From Malurus cyaneus samueli (lineage: Eukaryota > Chordata > Aves > Passeriformes > Maluridae): a DNA stretch of 64,000 nt. Numbering within the stretch: position 1 is the first letter of the stretch; each line of letters starts with the position of its first letter. The stretch spans positions 54,044,918 through 54,108,917 of the forward strand of contig CM019216.1 in the NCBI GenBank assembly GCA_009741485.1. Reading direction: 5' to 3'. The notes beneath the pieces are model-generated. The model did no database searches. It saw nothing but the letters and a program-made list of their open reading frames with translations, and had not been told where the DNA came from. Positions 23,615-37,300 of the stretch are shown piece by piece. The position numbers were made by a program, and so were the translations under genes.

Positions 23615-25281
23615 ATACCCCATTTAATTCAGTTTTTATTCAATGAAATGATGTATAAAAACTTACAAATCTGAGAACTTAACTATACACAAAAAGATGA
23701 TATTCAGTTTAAACGTATACACAGAGAAGAGCTGTGGTTTGTGACTTGCCCTCTCCCACCCCTCCCCCCAAACACACACTGTCTCCATTTATGATGGGGC
23801 ACTTTTTCTGTCCACTTATGCCTTCTGTTGGCCCAGTAATTGCTCAGTGGGCTTCACTGCTGTTGTCAGTTTAGGTTTGTAGGCAACCAGCAAAAAATCT
23901 GGGCATCTATATAAAATAATAAAAATCAACAACTTGATTTTTAACACAAAGATGCAGTACTACCTTCAGCAGTAACTAAAACTACAGAATTCACTCTTTC
24001 AGTTTTTGCAGGCTTGTCTTGGCTTATCATTTCAAAATAACAGGACTCTGATAGAGCTGAATTTCCTAGCCAGCACTACAGATTCATTTTAAAACAACCA
24101 TGATCCCCTGTTGGTAGAACACCACTTTTTCTCCCTCTTAACTCATGCCATTAGACCAAATGAAATCATGGACATTCCTTGCCTGAGTAAGGGAATAAAG
24201 CTTTTCTCTCTCACCCAAAATGCCTCAAACCTATATATAGCTAAAAACACATGCATGTGCTGCACTAAAGATGGTGCAGTGCTCACCAGTATGCCACTTC
24301 TCTAGTTTCCTTGGTAGCTTGGGTGACAACACTTACCTATTGGCTTCTCTTCAACAGGTCAATAAAAATGCACACAGATCAGGACATTTCAAATTTGCTT
24401 AAAAGTAACCCGTGAAATGACTAGTTTTGTCAAACAACTAAAACACATTCCAGGCTGAATCTGAGAGTAGACGGCCAGTTTCTTAAAAAGGATGTGTGCA
24501 TTTATTTACCTGTACCAAATATACACACAAACACTTTATATATAGATAAATCTTTATACATATACAGTATTTATATATATATATTTATAAAGATTGCCAT
24601 CACATTACTATTACAGCTACTTAAGTCAAAATTTGACTAAGTAACGACTTTGCTTGACTCTGAAACAGGTACCCAAAGGCATACTTGAAGGAAAACATAT
24701 GGCTAAAAAAACACCAACACCCTCAGCTCTTTTCAACTCAATGAACAGAGATTTCTGCATTCCTTGAGAAAAGTTCTGAGGTCTTAGGTTATCACCTTAA
24801 TTGACTTGCATGTGGACTTGTAAAGAGCACCGTGTTTAATTTGCCAGATCTCAAAATGCCTTCTACCAGGGAAACTAAAATACATACATGCTTTGCTTAC
24901 CAAACTGATACTCTGTTTCTCATTACACTCATCATTGTATCTAAATACACTTTTAAGCCATCTAAATTTTGTTTAAAATCTATTAAATTTGGAAAAACTA
25001 ATACTATCAACATAGTTAGCTGGATTGTTTTTTCACATGTTCCTTTGTATTAAAATCAATTTTGTTGCGGTTTGATGCAAGAGCTTTTTGTTTGTTTTGG
25101 TGGGAGAGGCAAAGTCCAATTTCTTAATGTGCCAATACAGTTCTGGTTGCTGAAGACAAAGGGTGGGAAGGAGGTTGTTGGAAAAGATGGCAGGGGTGAG
25201 GTAAGAGGTAGGGGAAGGAAAAAATTGTTTTAATAAAAAAATGAGTAAAGAAACTTTAAAAAATTTATATAGGTTTCACAT
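23615..25281 (-). other. ZBTB2: ZBTB2 3'UTR
   Basis: This is the sequence downstream of the ZBTB2 stop on the minus strand, to the best poly(A) signal. It is AT-rich with a TATATA-rich patch (24537-24590) and no coding signal. The 3' limit is inferred from the signal at 23635-23640; an alternative AATAAA at 24503-24508 would give a shorter UTR. Confidence 0.6.
23635..23640 (-). terminator. Candidate poly(A) signal of ZBTB2
   Basis: AATAAA on the minus strand, followed by a GU-rich element (GGTTGTTGGTGTTC, about 23580-23595). This gives a 3'UTR of about 1.65 kb. Confidence 0.6.
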
Positions 25282-26644
25282 TCAGTCTAACAACACTGCT
25301 TCCTGCTCCTTTTTGATGGAGGCTAACACTGCGTTATCAGTCTCTGTGGCTTCTGTGTCCCCACCACCTAACAGAATGGAGCGATCTTCTTCTAGTGTAA
25401 AGACAGAGTTTTGATTTTGGCACGAATGTTTGACTACTTCATTGGGAGTTGAAAAAGTTTTGTCACACAAGTTACATTTGTAGGGCTTGTTGGTCTGTAC
25501 TAACATGTTGTCCATTTGACTGCCTTCCTCAAAAGTACAGAGCTCCAGAGTCTGTTTATCCACCATCGTGTACGTGTCCATGCTCTGGTTTAGACACACG
25601 TGTCTGGCAGCCTGGTTAGCCCTACAAAAGCTTTTGTCACAAGTGCTGCACTTGAAGGGCTTGCCCGTGTGTATGTACATGTGCTCCCTCCAGTGGCTTT
25701 TCTGAATAAATTTGCGACCACAGATGGAACATTCGTATTTCCGTCTCTTTACCTCCCTCTCTTGATCTGCCTGCTCCAGGTTGTCAATGTCTGCGATATC
25801 GGAAGGGGGAGGTGTCTCTGACTGCTGCTGCCCATCAATTATTGGGGAGTCTGAGATCTGCTGCAGCTCGCTGTCACTAATCATCCCTGCTTCAGGCACT
25901 TCCATGGCATCTTTATCAGCTGTGTTGTTACAGAGAGACAAAGAAATATTACTTTCTCCCTGCTGGCTAGACGTGAAGGGAACACCGGTGTGGATCTGCA
26001 GGTGCTCCCGCAAACTGCTGCGCAAATTGAACCGGCGACCACAGAGATGACAGGCATAGTATTTTGGGAAGCTTCCGTTCCTTTTCATAATGCTTGGCTT
26101 GACATGTGCTATTGTGAGAGAGGCAGGCTGCTCATCTGAAGAAGATGCTTCCATGTTGGCTTCTTCTCCTGATGGTGAATTATTACCAGCAGCAGACACC
26201 AGTTCTGGAGATAGAGAAGATGGCAATGGGTCAGAAGCAGACATATTTGTCCGGGTCACTTGTGGCAGATTTGCACCCAACTGTGAGAGCTGTGAACCTT
26301 CAGAACCCTGCTCTTGGTTCATCCGTGATGTCTGCGGCCGTGGTTCTCGCCCAAGTTTGTCAGCTGCTGACGGAACCTTAGTGGGATGTCTTATCTGGTG
26401 ATCTGCAATCTGAATGCCATACAATGAAGATGCTAATGGAAAGACTTGATCCGGGTGAGAAAAAGTTCCCTGACTTGCAAGGCTGGCCTCTTGAATTAGT
26501 GGATATGCATGCAGAAACTTTATTCCCTGTTCTAGTCGAACTGGGTCAATGAGTTGTGGTGCCATCTTCCCAGTGTACATCAAATGCAAGAGATAACTGA
26601 AGATATCTGGCTGTATGTCGGTCGCTTTCAAACGGACACATTCA
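25282..26644 (-). CDS. ZBTB2: ZBTB2 second coding exon (BTB end, linker, four zinc fingers)
   Basis: ZBTB2 is a nuclear BTB/POZ zinc-finger transcription factor, known mainly as a repressor. This exon gives residues 58-511, and the whole protein is close in length to the mammalian one (514). It starts after a CACCTTTCAG acceptor, completes a split Ser codon (SECVRLK), and ends in SIKKEQEAVLLD with the stop at 25282-25284. After the end of the BTB domain (to about residue 107) there is a Ser/Pro/Gln-rich linker. Finger 1 is at 254-276 (C256, C259, H272, H276) and finger 2 at 361-383 (C363, C366, H379, H383). Fingers 3 (388-408) and 4 (446-466) end in Cys instead of His (H406/C408; H464/C466), so they are C2HC type. 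The apparent upstream ATG at 26712 is intronic. Confidence 0.97.
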
Positions 26645-28606
26645 CTGAAAGGTGAAACAAAATAATAAATAAGACAAAGGAACATATTTTTTTCCAGTCC
26701 TAGGTTATTCAAGCCTTGATAAAAATAGGAGGCCCCTACTTAAATAGAAAAGACAGAATCTGCAATAAATATTAAGAGAAATGCATTACTATAAAAGAGT
26801 TAATCTTAGGAGCTACTTGAAAGATGATTTTTTTCCTCAGTGAAGTAACTGGCTTGAAAGAAAAGTCCCATTGTGATCTATACTTTTCTACACTGCTGTT
26901 ACATTGTAGATATGTTGCCACATATTAATGTATTTTGCAAATTGCAGAGACATTTTCCCCCTTTTCTTGGTTGGATTTAAACACATCTGTAGCTGAAGTA
27001 AATCTGCTAGCATGGGACTCTAAATTCACAGTCCATTAAACTCTTCTCAGTATTTAGCCCTGAAAATACCTAGAATTCACCTGGCACTTGGCTGCTGGGT
27101 TTCTATTATGATTTACAGCTACAGTTTTGCAAATGTGCGGTATCACATTGTCCCAAGTGCATTATGATCCACAAAACATGCAGGACAGGGTGTGAATCCC
27201 CCTGGGGATCTGATGCAACAGGTGTAACCCATGAAGTCCAGGTTCCTTATAGAGCAGAACAGCAGCTTCTTTCCTTGAATAGGGAGGGAGAAACAGCAGC
27301 ACCAGCGGACTGCCTGGTCAGCCTAAGCAGTCTCTTGGTCAGAACACTCAAACAGAAACGCTTTGGCTGTGATGCTCTCTGCAGCCTAACAGGTCTGAAA
27401 GCAACACCATTCTCCAGCTCAGTGTGCCCTATGCACCAACCTTTACAAGGCTCTGGACTGAAACAGTACCACTGCTCTAGCTAAAGCTGGATCTCAGTGC
27501 AGAAAGCAAGGCAAGGTTCACAGAAGAAGAAAGAAAACAGAGAACATCTTGGGTAGGTCAGTTAGCTAACAGGAGAGGAACTGGAATTCTAATTATTGCT
27601 CAGAACTATTTGTAGCTCCTCTATTAAAAACAAACATAAATAACACAGAAACCCAGAAACAGACATGACTGCATCCTGTGGTCTGAAAGCTCTAACTACA
27701 GTCGGCTCCAAACTGAGGAGGAAATTATAGCCAATTCTTCCATTTCTTGAAGTGCACCCTTCTCAAGCTCTCTCTGTGACTGCTTCTGAATTCAGATATA
27801 TGACTCAAAACTAAACTTTGCAATGCTGTCTTCCAAAGATGACTGTGTGCTCTTGATGGAGCATCAAGACTGACACGTCTCCGTGCAGTCCTGTTTCAGA
27901 AACTGAAATGCACTTCTGTCCGAGCACTTCAATTTTGACCAAGAACTCTTAGCAAAAGAATTAAGAGTATGACTCACTTAACAGAAACTTTTTGAGTTAG
28001 TTCAAGTATTTTGGAAAAACACTAAAAAAATCTTTAAAATGCTCTTACACTTTGGTTATCTTTTCAATGTCCTCAATGTAAGGCTGTGATACAAAAAAAA
28101 ACCCCAACAAACCACAGACAGAAACATAACACAAACTTCCTTATTTTCCACCATGATGTAGTATTTGATTATTTAATTAACTTTGATAAACTGCAAAGAA
28201 ATGAAACACATACACCTCTTTTGTAAGTTTATTTCTCAAAATCTCCTAACAAATACTTACTGGGTTGTATGCAATGTTACACAAACATCACGAACAGCGT
28301 CAAGATAGAGTAGAAGATAGCGAGTGGGAGAAGGAAAGTGCAGGAGAGAGGACAGGATCCTTGAAGTACTCAATTGTGTTCTTTGCTTCTTTAAGGATAA
28401 AGAACTTGTGCTAAATTATAATTAGTGTTAATGAATCACAGTTCAACATGTTTTAAAGTGAGGCTCTAGTTTGCAGATAAGACTGGATTCCATACTCCTT
28501 ATGTCATAGCAAGAAGCAAAAAGAACATTTTTATGTTTCAAAATGTTGCTAGACTTCCTTAGCTTAGTTAAGTGAACATTTAAACGGTGAACCTTGTTAC
28601 AGTTAC
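26645..28606 (-). other. ZBTB2: ZBTB2 intron between the coding exons
   Basis: The donor is ACCAG/GTAACT (28606 downward) and the acceptor CACCTTTCAG ends at 26645, in phase 2. The 1962 bases contain no recognisable feature. Confidence 0.9.
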
Positions 28607-28790
28607 CTGGTTTGATGAACAAACAACATCTTGAAGTAGTTGGAGAAAGAAGCGAGGACAGATTTGTGTGCCTTGAAGTAGACATCCCCAATGGCAACTG
28701 TGCAGTCACACAGGAAACCGAACTCTCTCTGAGCATTTAGCTGCTGCAGCAGAATAAGTCCATGGTTGGCCAAATCCATTTTTTTACACT
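28607..28790 (-). CDS. ZBTB2: ZBTB2 first coding exon (BTB/POZ domain start)
   Basis: Coding runs from the ATG at 28777-28779 down to 28607 and gives [17 protein letters not shown] onward, 57 residues plus two bases. This is the N-terminus of the BTB/POZ dimerisation domain, including the FLCDCTV and FKAHKSVLA motifs, which mediates homodimerisation and co-repressor contact. The exon has 11 bases of 5'UTR after a TTTGCTTTTCAG acceptor (exon begins 28790), so transcription starts in a separate upstream exon. The start is well supported: it matches the mammalian protein start and there is no in-frame alternative in the exon. Confidence 0.95.
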
Positions 28791-29669
28791 CTGAAAAGCA
28801 AATGACTTTTATGTAAAACTTAACAGTAGATGCACAGATGCAACAGTAGCTGTCTCTTAACAGATATTTTCTCCAATATCCAGATGCCATACTTTAGTAA
28901 CACCTCTTAATCCCAAATTACTGTATAAAAGATACCTTACACATAGGCAAGGATCTCTCTCTCATGATTGGCAATGCAATTCATAAAGGTGTGAGTGATT
29001 TGCCAAAGCTTAAAGAGCAAAAGAGAGCCAGGACTGAAAAGGCGTGGTGTGGGTACTTGGGTACAGAAATATATAGAGCTAAGGAAAAAGAAGAGATATT
29101 AGTAAGCAGTAAAAACACCAATACCCAATGGGAGTAAGAAAGTGTTTCTCATCTGCTCAAGTAGGAAAATGGATGGTTTTGGTTAACTTTTCCCTTCAGA
29201 TGTCAGTCACCCTCACCTATGCTAGTGGGAGAGACGAACCCAATAAAAGATGAGTTAGATACTTTAAATCAGGATTTTCAGTGTCTCTTGTATCTTTTAC
29301 CTAAAAGTCATATGTCCATCCAGCTGAATCCCAGCCCAACATTAAATAACCCATGGTTTTAACCATATAACCATTTCTGATGATTATGCCCTCTCCTGGG
29401 AAATACCAGATACATACCTGAATCTTCCCAGGCTCAAACAATGAGTCCAACAATGAATGAATGCATTCTAGGTATTGGCAAACCCTCTGGACTATCAATA
29501 CAGGAGGGGCCATTTTTTTTCACCTAATAACTATTAATCTATTTATTGAGATGAGCCACAACAGCATTTTTAAGAAGTCTGTATGCCTCATGCCTGCGAG
29601 CAAATCAAGAAACTCAAAGGGTGAGAGGTGCAGTTCTGCCTATTGGCACTAGGTAGGAAAATGAATGGT
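28791..29669 (-). other. ZBTB2 intron 1, proximal part
   Basis: AT-rich intronic sequence upstream of the first coding exon. No exon or repeat is recognised. Confidence 0.6.
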
Positions 29670-31322
29670 GAAATGTGGCACTGACCTGAGCCCCTCTAGG
29701 CCAGGGCTTCCACAGCACCTCACCCTCCTGGGCACCTCCTTGTACCAGCTGCTGGAGACTGCCCGCAATTAACTACCTAAGAGCTATAAACGTTTTCTCA
29801 AGGATTCAAAAGCAGCCTCGGAAGCAAAAATTAGTAACTTTAGGGAAAAAAAACTAGCCGGGAAAACACATTAGGATAGTTACCCATGGTTGGACAGAGG
29901 AATACAGGGCTAGTAAGACCAACGAGTGGATATAAACTTAACCAAAGGAAACAGAGCTTTGGGCAAAAAAAGTGAAAGTACGAAGTAATATAGATCTGTA
30001 CATAAACATGTAAAACAGCAAGAGAAGCCAAAAAAATTCTGGCCATGTTATGCCCAGAACAAAGAAAACAGTACAGAAAAGAAAGAGAAGGCGAAACTAG
30101 AAGTGGACTAAAAAGTTTATAAAAAAGCCTTGGGTGTTTTCCCATCAAAATTTAACAGGAAATTATTGAAATTTTAAGTCAGGTTCAATCAGCTTGTTTC
30201 TTAGATACAGTAAGAGCATGACTTTTTGGGAAAGAGAACATTGAAGAAATAAGTATTTTTACTTGCTGGACAGTGAAGCATTTCCTCATATTTAAAGCAA
30301 TAACTAGGCTGACCAAATGCATTCCTTGCATTCACATGAGATCAGAACTCATTGGAAACAGGGGTGTAAAGACAAAGAAAGAAATACAGTATAAGATACA
30401 TTTGATTATTTTCTTACATCTAATAAGAGAAAAAAGTTACGTTTCTGCTCTCTTTAGGTGCATCTTCACCTTCCTAAACTAATTAGTTTGGATAACTAAG
30501 TTTGTACATACAGTATGCTAAAACTGTCTCCCTCTCTCCACAAGAGGGAATACTTGCTGTCAACAGGAATAAAAATCATGCTTGGTGCTATTTAATCCTG
30601 CAAGATGCCCCATGCAGGTGATGTTACAGAAAACTTTTTTCCCTTAAGATTATTAATGTGTTCTACATTTTTTTAATTCAGTCTCGTTTTCACTGGGACA
30701 ACAAAACTTGCTAAGTAGAGCAAAGCACTGAGTGCAGACACTCCAAGCCAAGCAGGCATTCTTTTTTGTTATTACCGTCCTAAGTTTGTTTAGTTTGGAG
30801 CTTCACTCTTACCCAAAGAGCAGGTCCTTCATCAGAGACCTAAATTGATCTTCTAAAAAATTATACATGTGCACAACATTGTGCTTTGTGTGTATCTGGA
30901 TGATATTTGAATACTCTAAAAGCACTATAGGAATTATACTCTGAGGAAATCACAGTGCAGATGAAAAGAGCAAGAAAAGCACTTTGTGCATGCGTGCTCA
31001 GGAATTTTACCTTTTGATGAATAAAACAGTGATTAGCACCGGCAAGGCTGTATTTCAGTCCTGACCGATTCAATAAGTTTGTGAAATATTTGTTGTGCCC
31101 TGAAACCACGTGGGGACAGTCCTCCCCTGGCCCGGCTCCGCTCTGCCACGGCTTTGGAAATTACCTAATCTGTTCAACGCTGAGTGAGAAGCCACGCGAG
31201 GGTGAGCCCGTTCAGGAAGGGTGTTCACTTGAGACCCCGAAGGGATCTCGGCACAAGCCCAGGATAACACCGGGGAAGCGCGGGTACCACACCGCTCAAG
31301 TGTCCGGGGCACGAGCAGCCAA
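29670..31322 (+). repeat. 1.65-kb direct repeat, copy 1
   Basis: This block recurs at 37818-39471 at an offset of about 8148 bases. The two copies differ mostly by single-base gains or losses in short homopolymers plus about ten substitutions. The last 200 bases are CpG-rich and end GAGCAGCCAA, after which the two copies diverge completely. In copy 2 that edge runs straight into the CpG island. Likely a false or haplotypic duplication next to an assembly gap. Confidence 0.93.
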
Positions 31323-34300
31323 AAGATACGATTCAGATGATAACTCGATGCCACGAGGTCCTCGCCGTGGCAAGCTCCAATTTCAGGGATGTTTTAACAA
31401 AAAGTCCAGAGAAGATTATTCTGGGAAGAGCATAATTCATTTCTTTGTGCAGAACAGCACTGGGAAGAAACCACCTGGGAAATAAGGAAAAGCATGAAGG
31501 ATCAACAAATACACCACCCTTAAAAGAACGCCTTTGCTTGTATAATTTCCTCAATACTTCTTTTCATTCTCTTGTTTCCTCTTGCTACATGTAAGTCGTT
31601 TTGTGGTCTCAGCCCCATTGACCCCCATTACCTTGAAAATTCTTCACAATTTTAGCATGTTATTATATATCTGAAGTATATTTTCACAAAAAGTCACATG
31701 ATTCCTATTCCTTATCTTCTCCTCCCCATACTAGCCGCCCTCAGATTGTCCTTTCAGCATAATTTACCTTACATTTGCAGTCTTTGATTCTCTCAAGCTA
31801 AGGAACTTAGCATCTATGGTTTTTAATGCTTTTAGCTATGAAAAGAGTGTGTTCCTAAAATGATGGATCTTTAATTTTGTCCGGACACGCTGTTACTTGT
31901 GGCGAAATTCCCAGTTGCACTGAGCTTGATCAAAGGGATTGTGCAGCTCTGCTCAACCAAGATGAGCAGAGAAACGCTGGAGTGACACATGAAAGCTTGA
32001 CGATGGGAAATTTGATTTCCAGAGAAATTTTATTTTCCGTCTGTGACGAAGTATTTTTGGGATTCATGAGTTGGATTGCACCCAATTGTTGGCGATGTGC
32101 GAGGTGTTTTTATAGCACCGCCCAGTTGGAGAAATGAAGAAGAAAATTCTAGGGAGTGTGAGCTGCTACCACCATCCAGGCTTTGCACCACGGGGTGCTC
32201 TGTCAACAAGAAAGCAGATGAGTGACATAGTCACCACACTTTCTACAATCATAACTTAAATAATATAACCACAATTATAGTAAAGTTTAATAAAAGAATT
32301 ATTGCAAAATCAGATTACTCAGAGGATCTTCACTATTCAAAAGCTTAGCTATCTCTTCTGTCCTATGTGGTCGTAATTATTGAGAGATCCTTTCTTTAAA
32401 AAGGTTTACTGACAAATGATAAATTATGAGTAGGCTTATAATAATCCAAACTGCAAAGCCCATGACTGTTCGATTACTGCACGTCATTCTCATTTCATGA
32501 TAGCCTACTCGATAAGCAAATCAAATGTCTTTATAAACTCTCCAAAGTCATTCACATTTTAATTAAAGTTAAATTGACAAATTTCTTCTGGGTTTCAACC
32601 TGTAAAATGAATCCTCCTGAAATCGATAAATTAGATTAGCTCAAAAGAGACATTTTAATATGTTGGCAGAAGTATAGAGGATACTAATTAGTCAGGAGCA
32701 AGCCTCCTAAATTACTAGTACTGACATCTTATAAGTGGCTTACGGAAATATTGTATAGTCGCTACGCTCATATTCTGTGTGTGTGTGTGGAATCTTTGGA
32801 CTATTTTAATATAACATAAGGCTTTGAGCTTTAGCGAACTCGAGTTGCTCGTTTTATGAAGTTACATTAGTACCACACTGTGAAGTATTTTTAAATATTA
32901 GCATTACTGAGTATTATTAAAGTATTCATTAAAACATTTTTAAAAGACTTTTTCATGAGTTCGTTCATGGAAAATTATTTGTATTGTTCGAGTATACTGA
33001 TATAAAAACCTGGAGGCCTGAAAGTAACCTGTGTTAATGGTTCCCTGATCACCTTCAGTTTTTAGATCAGCTTTGTGTGATTAAGGTATTTCTTAGGTTA
33101 AATCTGCACATTAAAAACCTTAACAAAAACTCCTAATTGCAGTTTCCTTTGTACAGAGAATAGGAAAAGCAGCAATACCCTGCAGCCCATGAACTTTTTA
33201 AACATTCGAAAGTTGATATTTCAAACGTCAGTTAGACAAATAATTTCTCTAGAGCCAAACCATGTCTTTAGAAATGCTGGTAGCAGGCGCCCACAGTCTT
33301 TTGCAGTTTCCTTATTGCTGATAATATTTTCTCTCCAATATACTTAGTTAATAGCCAGTTTCTATTGTAATTCTAGCATGTAAACACTAGATTCAATTTT
33401 GTATTCCTCTAATGAATGCGACAGGATGGAAACACGTTTGCAATTGCTAATGATGAGCTTTTTTACTGTTCTTAATACTCGTGGGTATGTCTTTTCTTCA
33501 GGGATTTCAAAATTGTATTCGTACCTTTTTAAATGGTTCTTTTCACATGCTGTTTACAATTAAACCACGAGCATGGGAGGCTGTGCGTGCATGTGCTTTT
33601 AGGTTGCTTTGCTGAACGAAACGCTTAATAGTTGGTATGATTCACCTCACTTGTGGGTGCATTCACCTAGAGGATCCTGGGTTGCCCAAGGGCCAGTTGG
33701 ATGATTAAGCAACCTGGGCTAGAGGTGTCCCTGCCCGTGGGCGAGGTGAAACTGGATGATCTTTGCAGTCCATTCCAAGCCAAACCACTCCATGCTCTGT
33801 GATGCTTGTTTTTCCTTGTGTCCCGCCTGTCTCCTTGAGCCTTTCACAGTACCTGGTAGAGCAGAAGCCACCAGTGGGGTTATTCTGGTGTGTTCTCTGG
33901 AGATCTGACCTTGTCAGAGATCCTTTTGAATGGTTTTCTTGGTGAGACATTCCAGCTCCTTACACAAATCAATAATGTATTCCACACTATGGTATTCTTT
34001 GTTCCAAATTTCACCCATGCATCTGCCCGCCCCATAACCACAGATAAAAGAGCAGCATCGCTAAGTGAGAAATTTGTTATGTGTGTGTTTGTAAGAACTT
34101 TGTGCACCTTCTAATGCTGGAAATTGTTTTGTATTAAAAGACAAGAAAGAGCTGTGAGTGTGAAACCCCTGCTAGGAAGAACTAGGGAGAAAGCTCCACC
34201 AAAGCAGATTAGAAAAGCAAACAGGTGAATTGGAGGCAGTGTGACCCTCAAGACTCTCTGCTGGTTTAGTTCTGGCACAGGGGGGACTCTCAGGGGGGCT

Positions 34301-37300
34301 CCTCGATGTCCTCTGCTCTGGCTCCTACAAGGGAAGGGTGTTTTCATGCACACAGCAGCTGAGGAAGAGTTCATGTTGGGGCTCCAGAATTACCTGTTTT
34401 GTGCCAACTCAGAACTGTTGTTAAAATACAGGGGAGAGGGGTTCTTCCACCCCAGCGTTTTAATAGACACTTCTGTAGCGGATTTTTCAACTAAGACTAA
34501 TAATAAGAAAAACTACAATATTACCTCTCTCAACCAAAGACTTAATGTCTATACCTCCATTGTTAAAATAATACTTGGGCATGTTGTGTTTTAACCTCAT
34601 TATTAAATGGAACTAGAGAAATCGGAAGCATGTAAATATCTGATTCTAAATCTTTGCATAATTATTTCCAAGAGGTAATTTTGCTATGAGCTATTCAAAC
34701 TCAAAGAAATGTATTATTCCCTTTGAGATGGTGTGTACCCCAGCTGTGTCATACGTCTCTTGGCTTGTTTCCTTTTTGCTCTAGATGTACATAAATCTAA
34801 GTGAGTAAGATACTTATACTTTGTGCCGTCTTGCATGTCGCAAGACAAGGTTCGACTCCGTAGTTAAATTGGATTGGCTCAGAAAAGATCTTATCAAGTA
34901 TTCGAGTGTGCTCCGTATTAATTGATCCCAAAAAGCGAGCACGCTCTTTAACATCAGGGATAAAAGCCTTAAATGGCAGTGTTCTGTTGCTCATATCACT
35001 AGGAGCTAGGCTTTGGAATACTTAGCAATATGAGTAAGTATTAAGAACTGGTCAATGTGGGTTCTAAGTGGATGTGTAAACACTTTTCGCAAAATGTTCC
35101 AGCACTGACTATCCCCTCCTATGACAAATACTGCACATTTCTTTCATATGTCACTGTGTACATTTTCTCGCCATTCTGTGTCATATTGACTATCGATGTA
35201 ATCTTATGATGCACTACTACAATGCTACAGAGGGCCTGCACGTGCATTCTCTCACAGAGCTCGTGCGATTTGGCTCCCTACGATCTCCCAAATATATGAT
35301 CATGCATCAACGTACTAGTAAAGGCTCTAAACTGTTTTGCCTAAAAGGCCACGCTAATTGATGTTATTTAACTCAACACAGATCCTCTTCTTTTTTTTAA
35401 AAGAAGTCTCTGGAAGGGGTAGTGGCATATTTGAGTATGCTCCTCTCTTTAAAGAAACTCGGATGGACTACCCGTGAATTCTTCTTTTGTATCATGAATA
35501 TATTACCAAGAAAGGTAATTTGCCCATGTTAGAGATTTTTCCCCAATACGCGAAGTTTTTGCCTTCTAGTGTTCTTGAACTTACAATTAGTGTTCCTGTC
35601 TGCGAATCTATGCGGCCAGTAATTTTTTGAATTCTGAAAATCGCCTACCTGTTACAACTTTCACATGGAAAGTCATGATTACAATGCTGTTCCACTGGTA
35701 CAAAGTATACCACATTCTCTAATCACAATAAACATGATAACGCACATGTTTTCACGGCTTGCGGATGACTTTTTAAGGTAGATGTCCGGTGCTTTAGGTT
35801 CCTTATTAGTCAACTGGGTCTTGTTTAGACTTTTAACACTCTTATCTTGATTTGCTCTAATAATCTTGTAGTTAAGTGCATACAGCATAGTCTCAGAGGC
35901 AGTTAGGTTTTGTGCCTCTATCCGATTACCATTGCTTGCATGCAGCTTAGGCAAACCTATCGCTCGCTTTAGAATAATTCTTTTCCATCGTAAACTCGAG
36001 AGCCCTATAAGCAAAGCGAGTATGTATAACAAAGAGCTGTTATCACAATGGATTCACTTCTATATATTTAGAAACGCCAACTTAAACTATGCCTGATTTG
36101 GCCTTGAAAACTAGCTGTATCAATCACTATTCATCACATTGCTATGTAGTATCTTAACCAGTGCTCCAAACTTTTGATTCTAAATTATTCAGTTTCACAA
36201 ATCTATCTTTATCTTGATTTCTTTGGTAAGTGCTGACTTCCATAGGGAATACATTTCTGTGGCTAGTGCATTCCTTGTGGGATAGTTTCATTTACTGTAG
36301 TTCCATAACTCTCATAAGCTATGTGTGTTTAGTGTTCACTTTTAATCAGGTACTTCCCACAAAAACAAAACAGGCCTTGTATAACGCTCTTACCCTTACG
36401 CCACAACCCTTCTTCTCAAGCATTGGCCATAGTGACTAATAGCCCCAGGAATATGACTCTATGTAAAAATAAATTTAATAAGTGTCCCTTTAATAGGAAT
36501 AGTAGATGCGCTATTTAAGACAACTGCAAATCAGGAGTGATGGCACGAGGATGCCGTCTGGCATTGAAAACAGCTGTCAAAAGGACATTTAATGTTTTTT
36601 GAATTTTATTTAATGTCAGATCTGCCAAAAATAGCTTAATTCCCCATCGTGTCTATTAACCCTTTGCTGGCTGACCATGACAAAAGCTGCAGAAGAATTT
36701 GGCCTGTACCTTGTTTGGATCTTGCTGGAATCCATCCCTGGTCTTTGTGCACATCCAGACAAGCTCAGTTCTGTGTGGTCCTTTTGCTCTTAAAAGTACA
36801 CACACCATCTCCTTTCATTCCCCACCTGGGCAAATATCTAAGTGAAGGACTCATTGGGATAAATGATGGACCCTACCCCTATCCTCACGTTGCATCTACT
36901 GACCTATTAACAGAATTCTTGTATGCCTTAGTGAGTGGGATGCTTCTCTGAGGATAATAATGTGAATTTTGGAAATGGACTTCCATGGTTGGGCTAAGAG
37001 TGAGTAGGCAGTGGTGTGTCGTGGTGTCAAAATACTTCTCACAACTCATCAGCAAAATTTCCACATTTTCGTGTCTTCTAGGGTTGGCAGGAACCAAAAC
37101 CTCGATATCCACTTCATGATTCTCCATTTTCTCGTTCGAGTGTTCCATCTGTTCCCAGCAGAAGTTTGCGTTACCCCATGATGTATCTACCAAGAGGCCT
37201 GGTGCAGCAGGGGCTGATCTTTGGGTGATGAGCCATTTCCAGCAGGCAGCTTCCTCTGTTCACTGGAGGTTTCTTATTGCATTTTTTTTTTCATCACAAA

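Noticed and set aside
24537..24590. TATATA-rich tract
   Set aside because: Simple AT-rich sequence in the ZBTB2 3'UTR; no clean repeat unit or promoter context.
25600..26401. Plus-strand open frames opposite ZBTB2
   Set aside because: Antisense shadows of a clearly real zinc-finger exon.
26645..26712. ATG at 26712 as the ZBTB2 start
   Set aside because: It gives a 22-residue lead unlike ZBTB2 and lies beyond a good splice acceptor; the true start is in the exon at 28607-28790 with matching phase.
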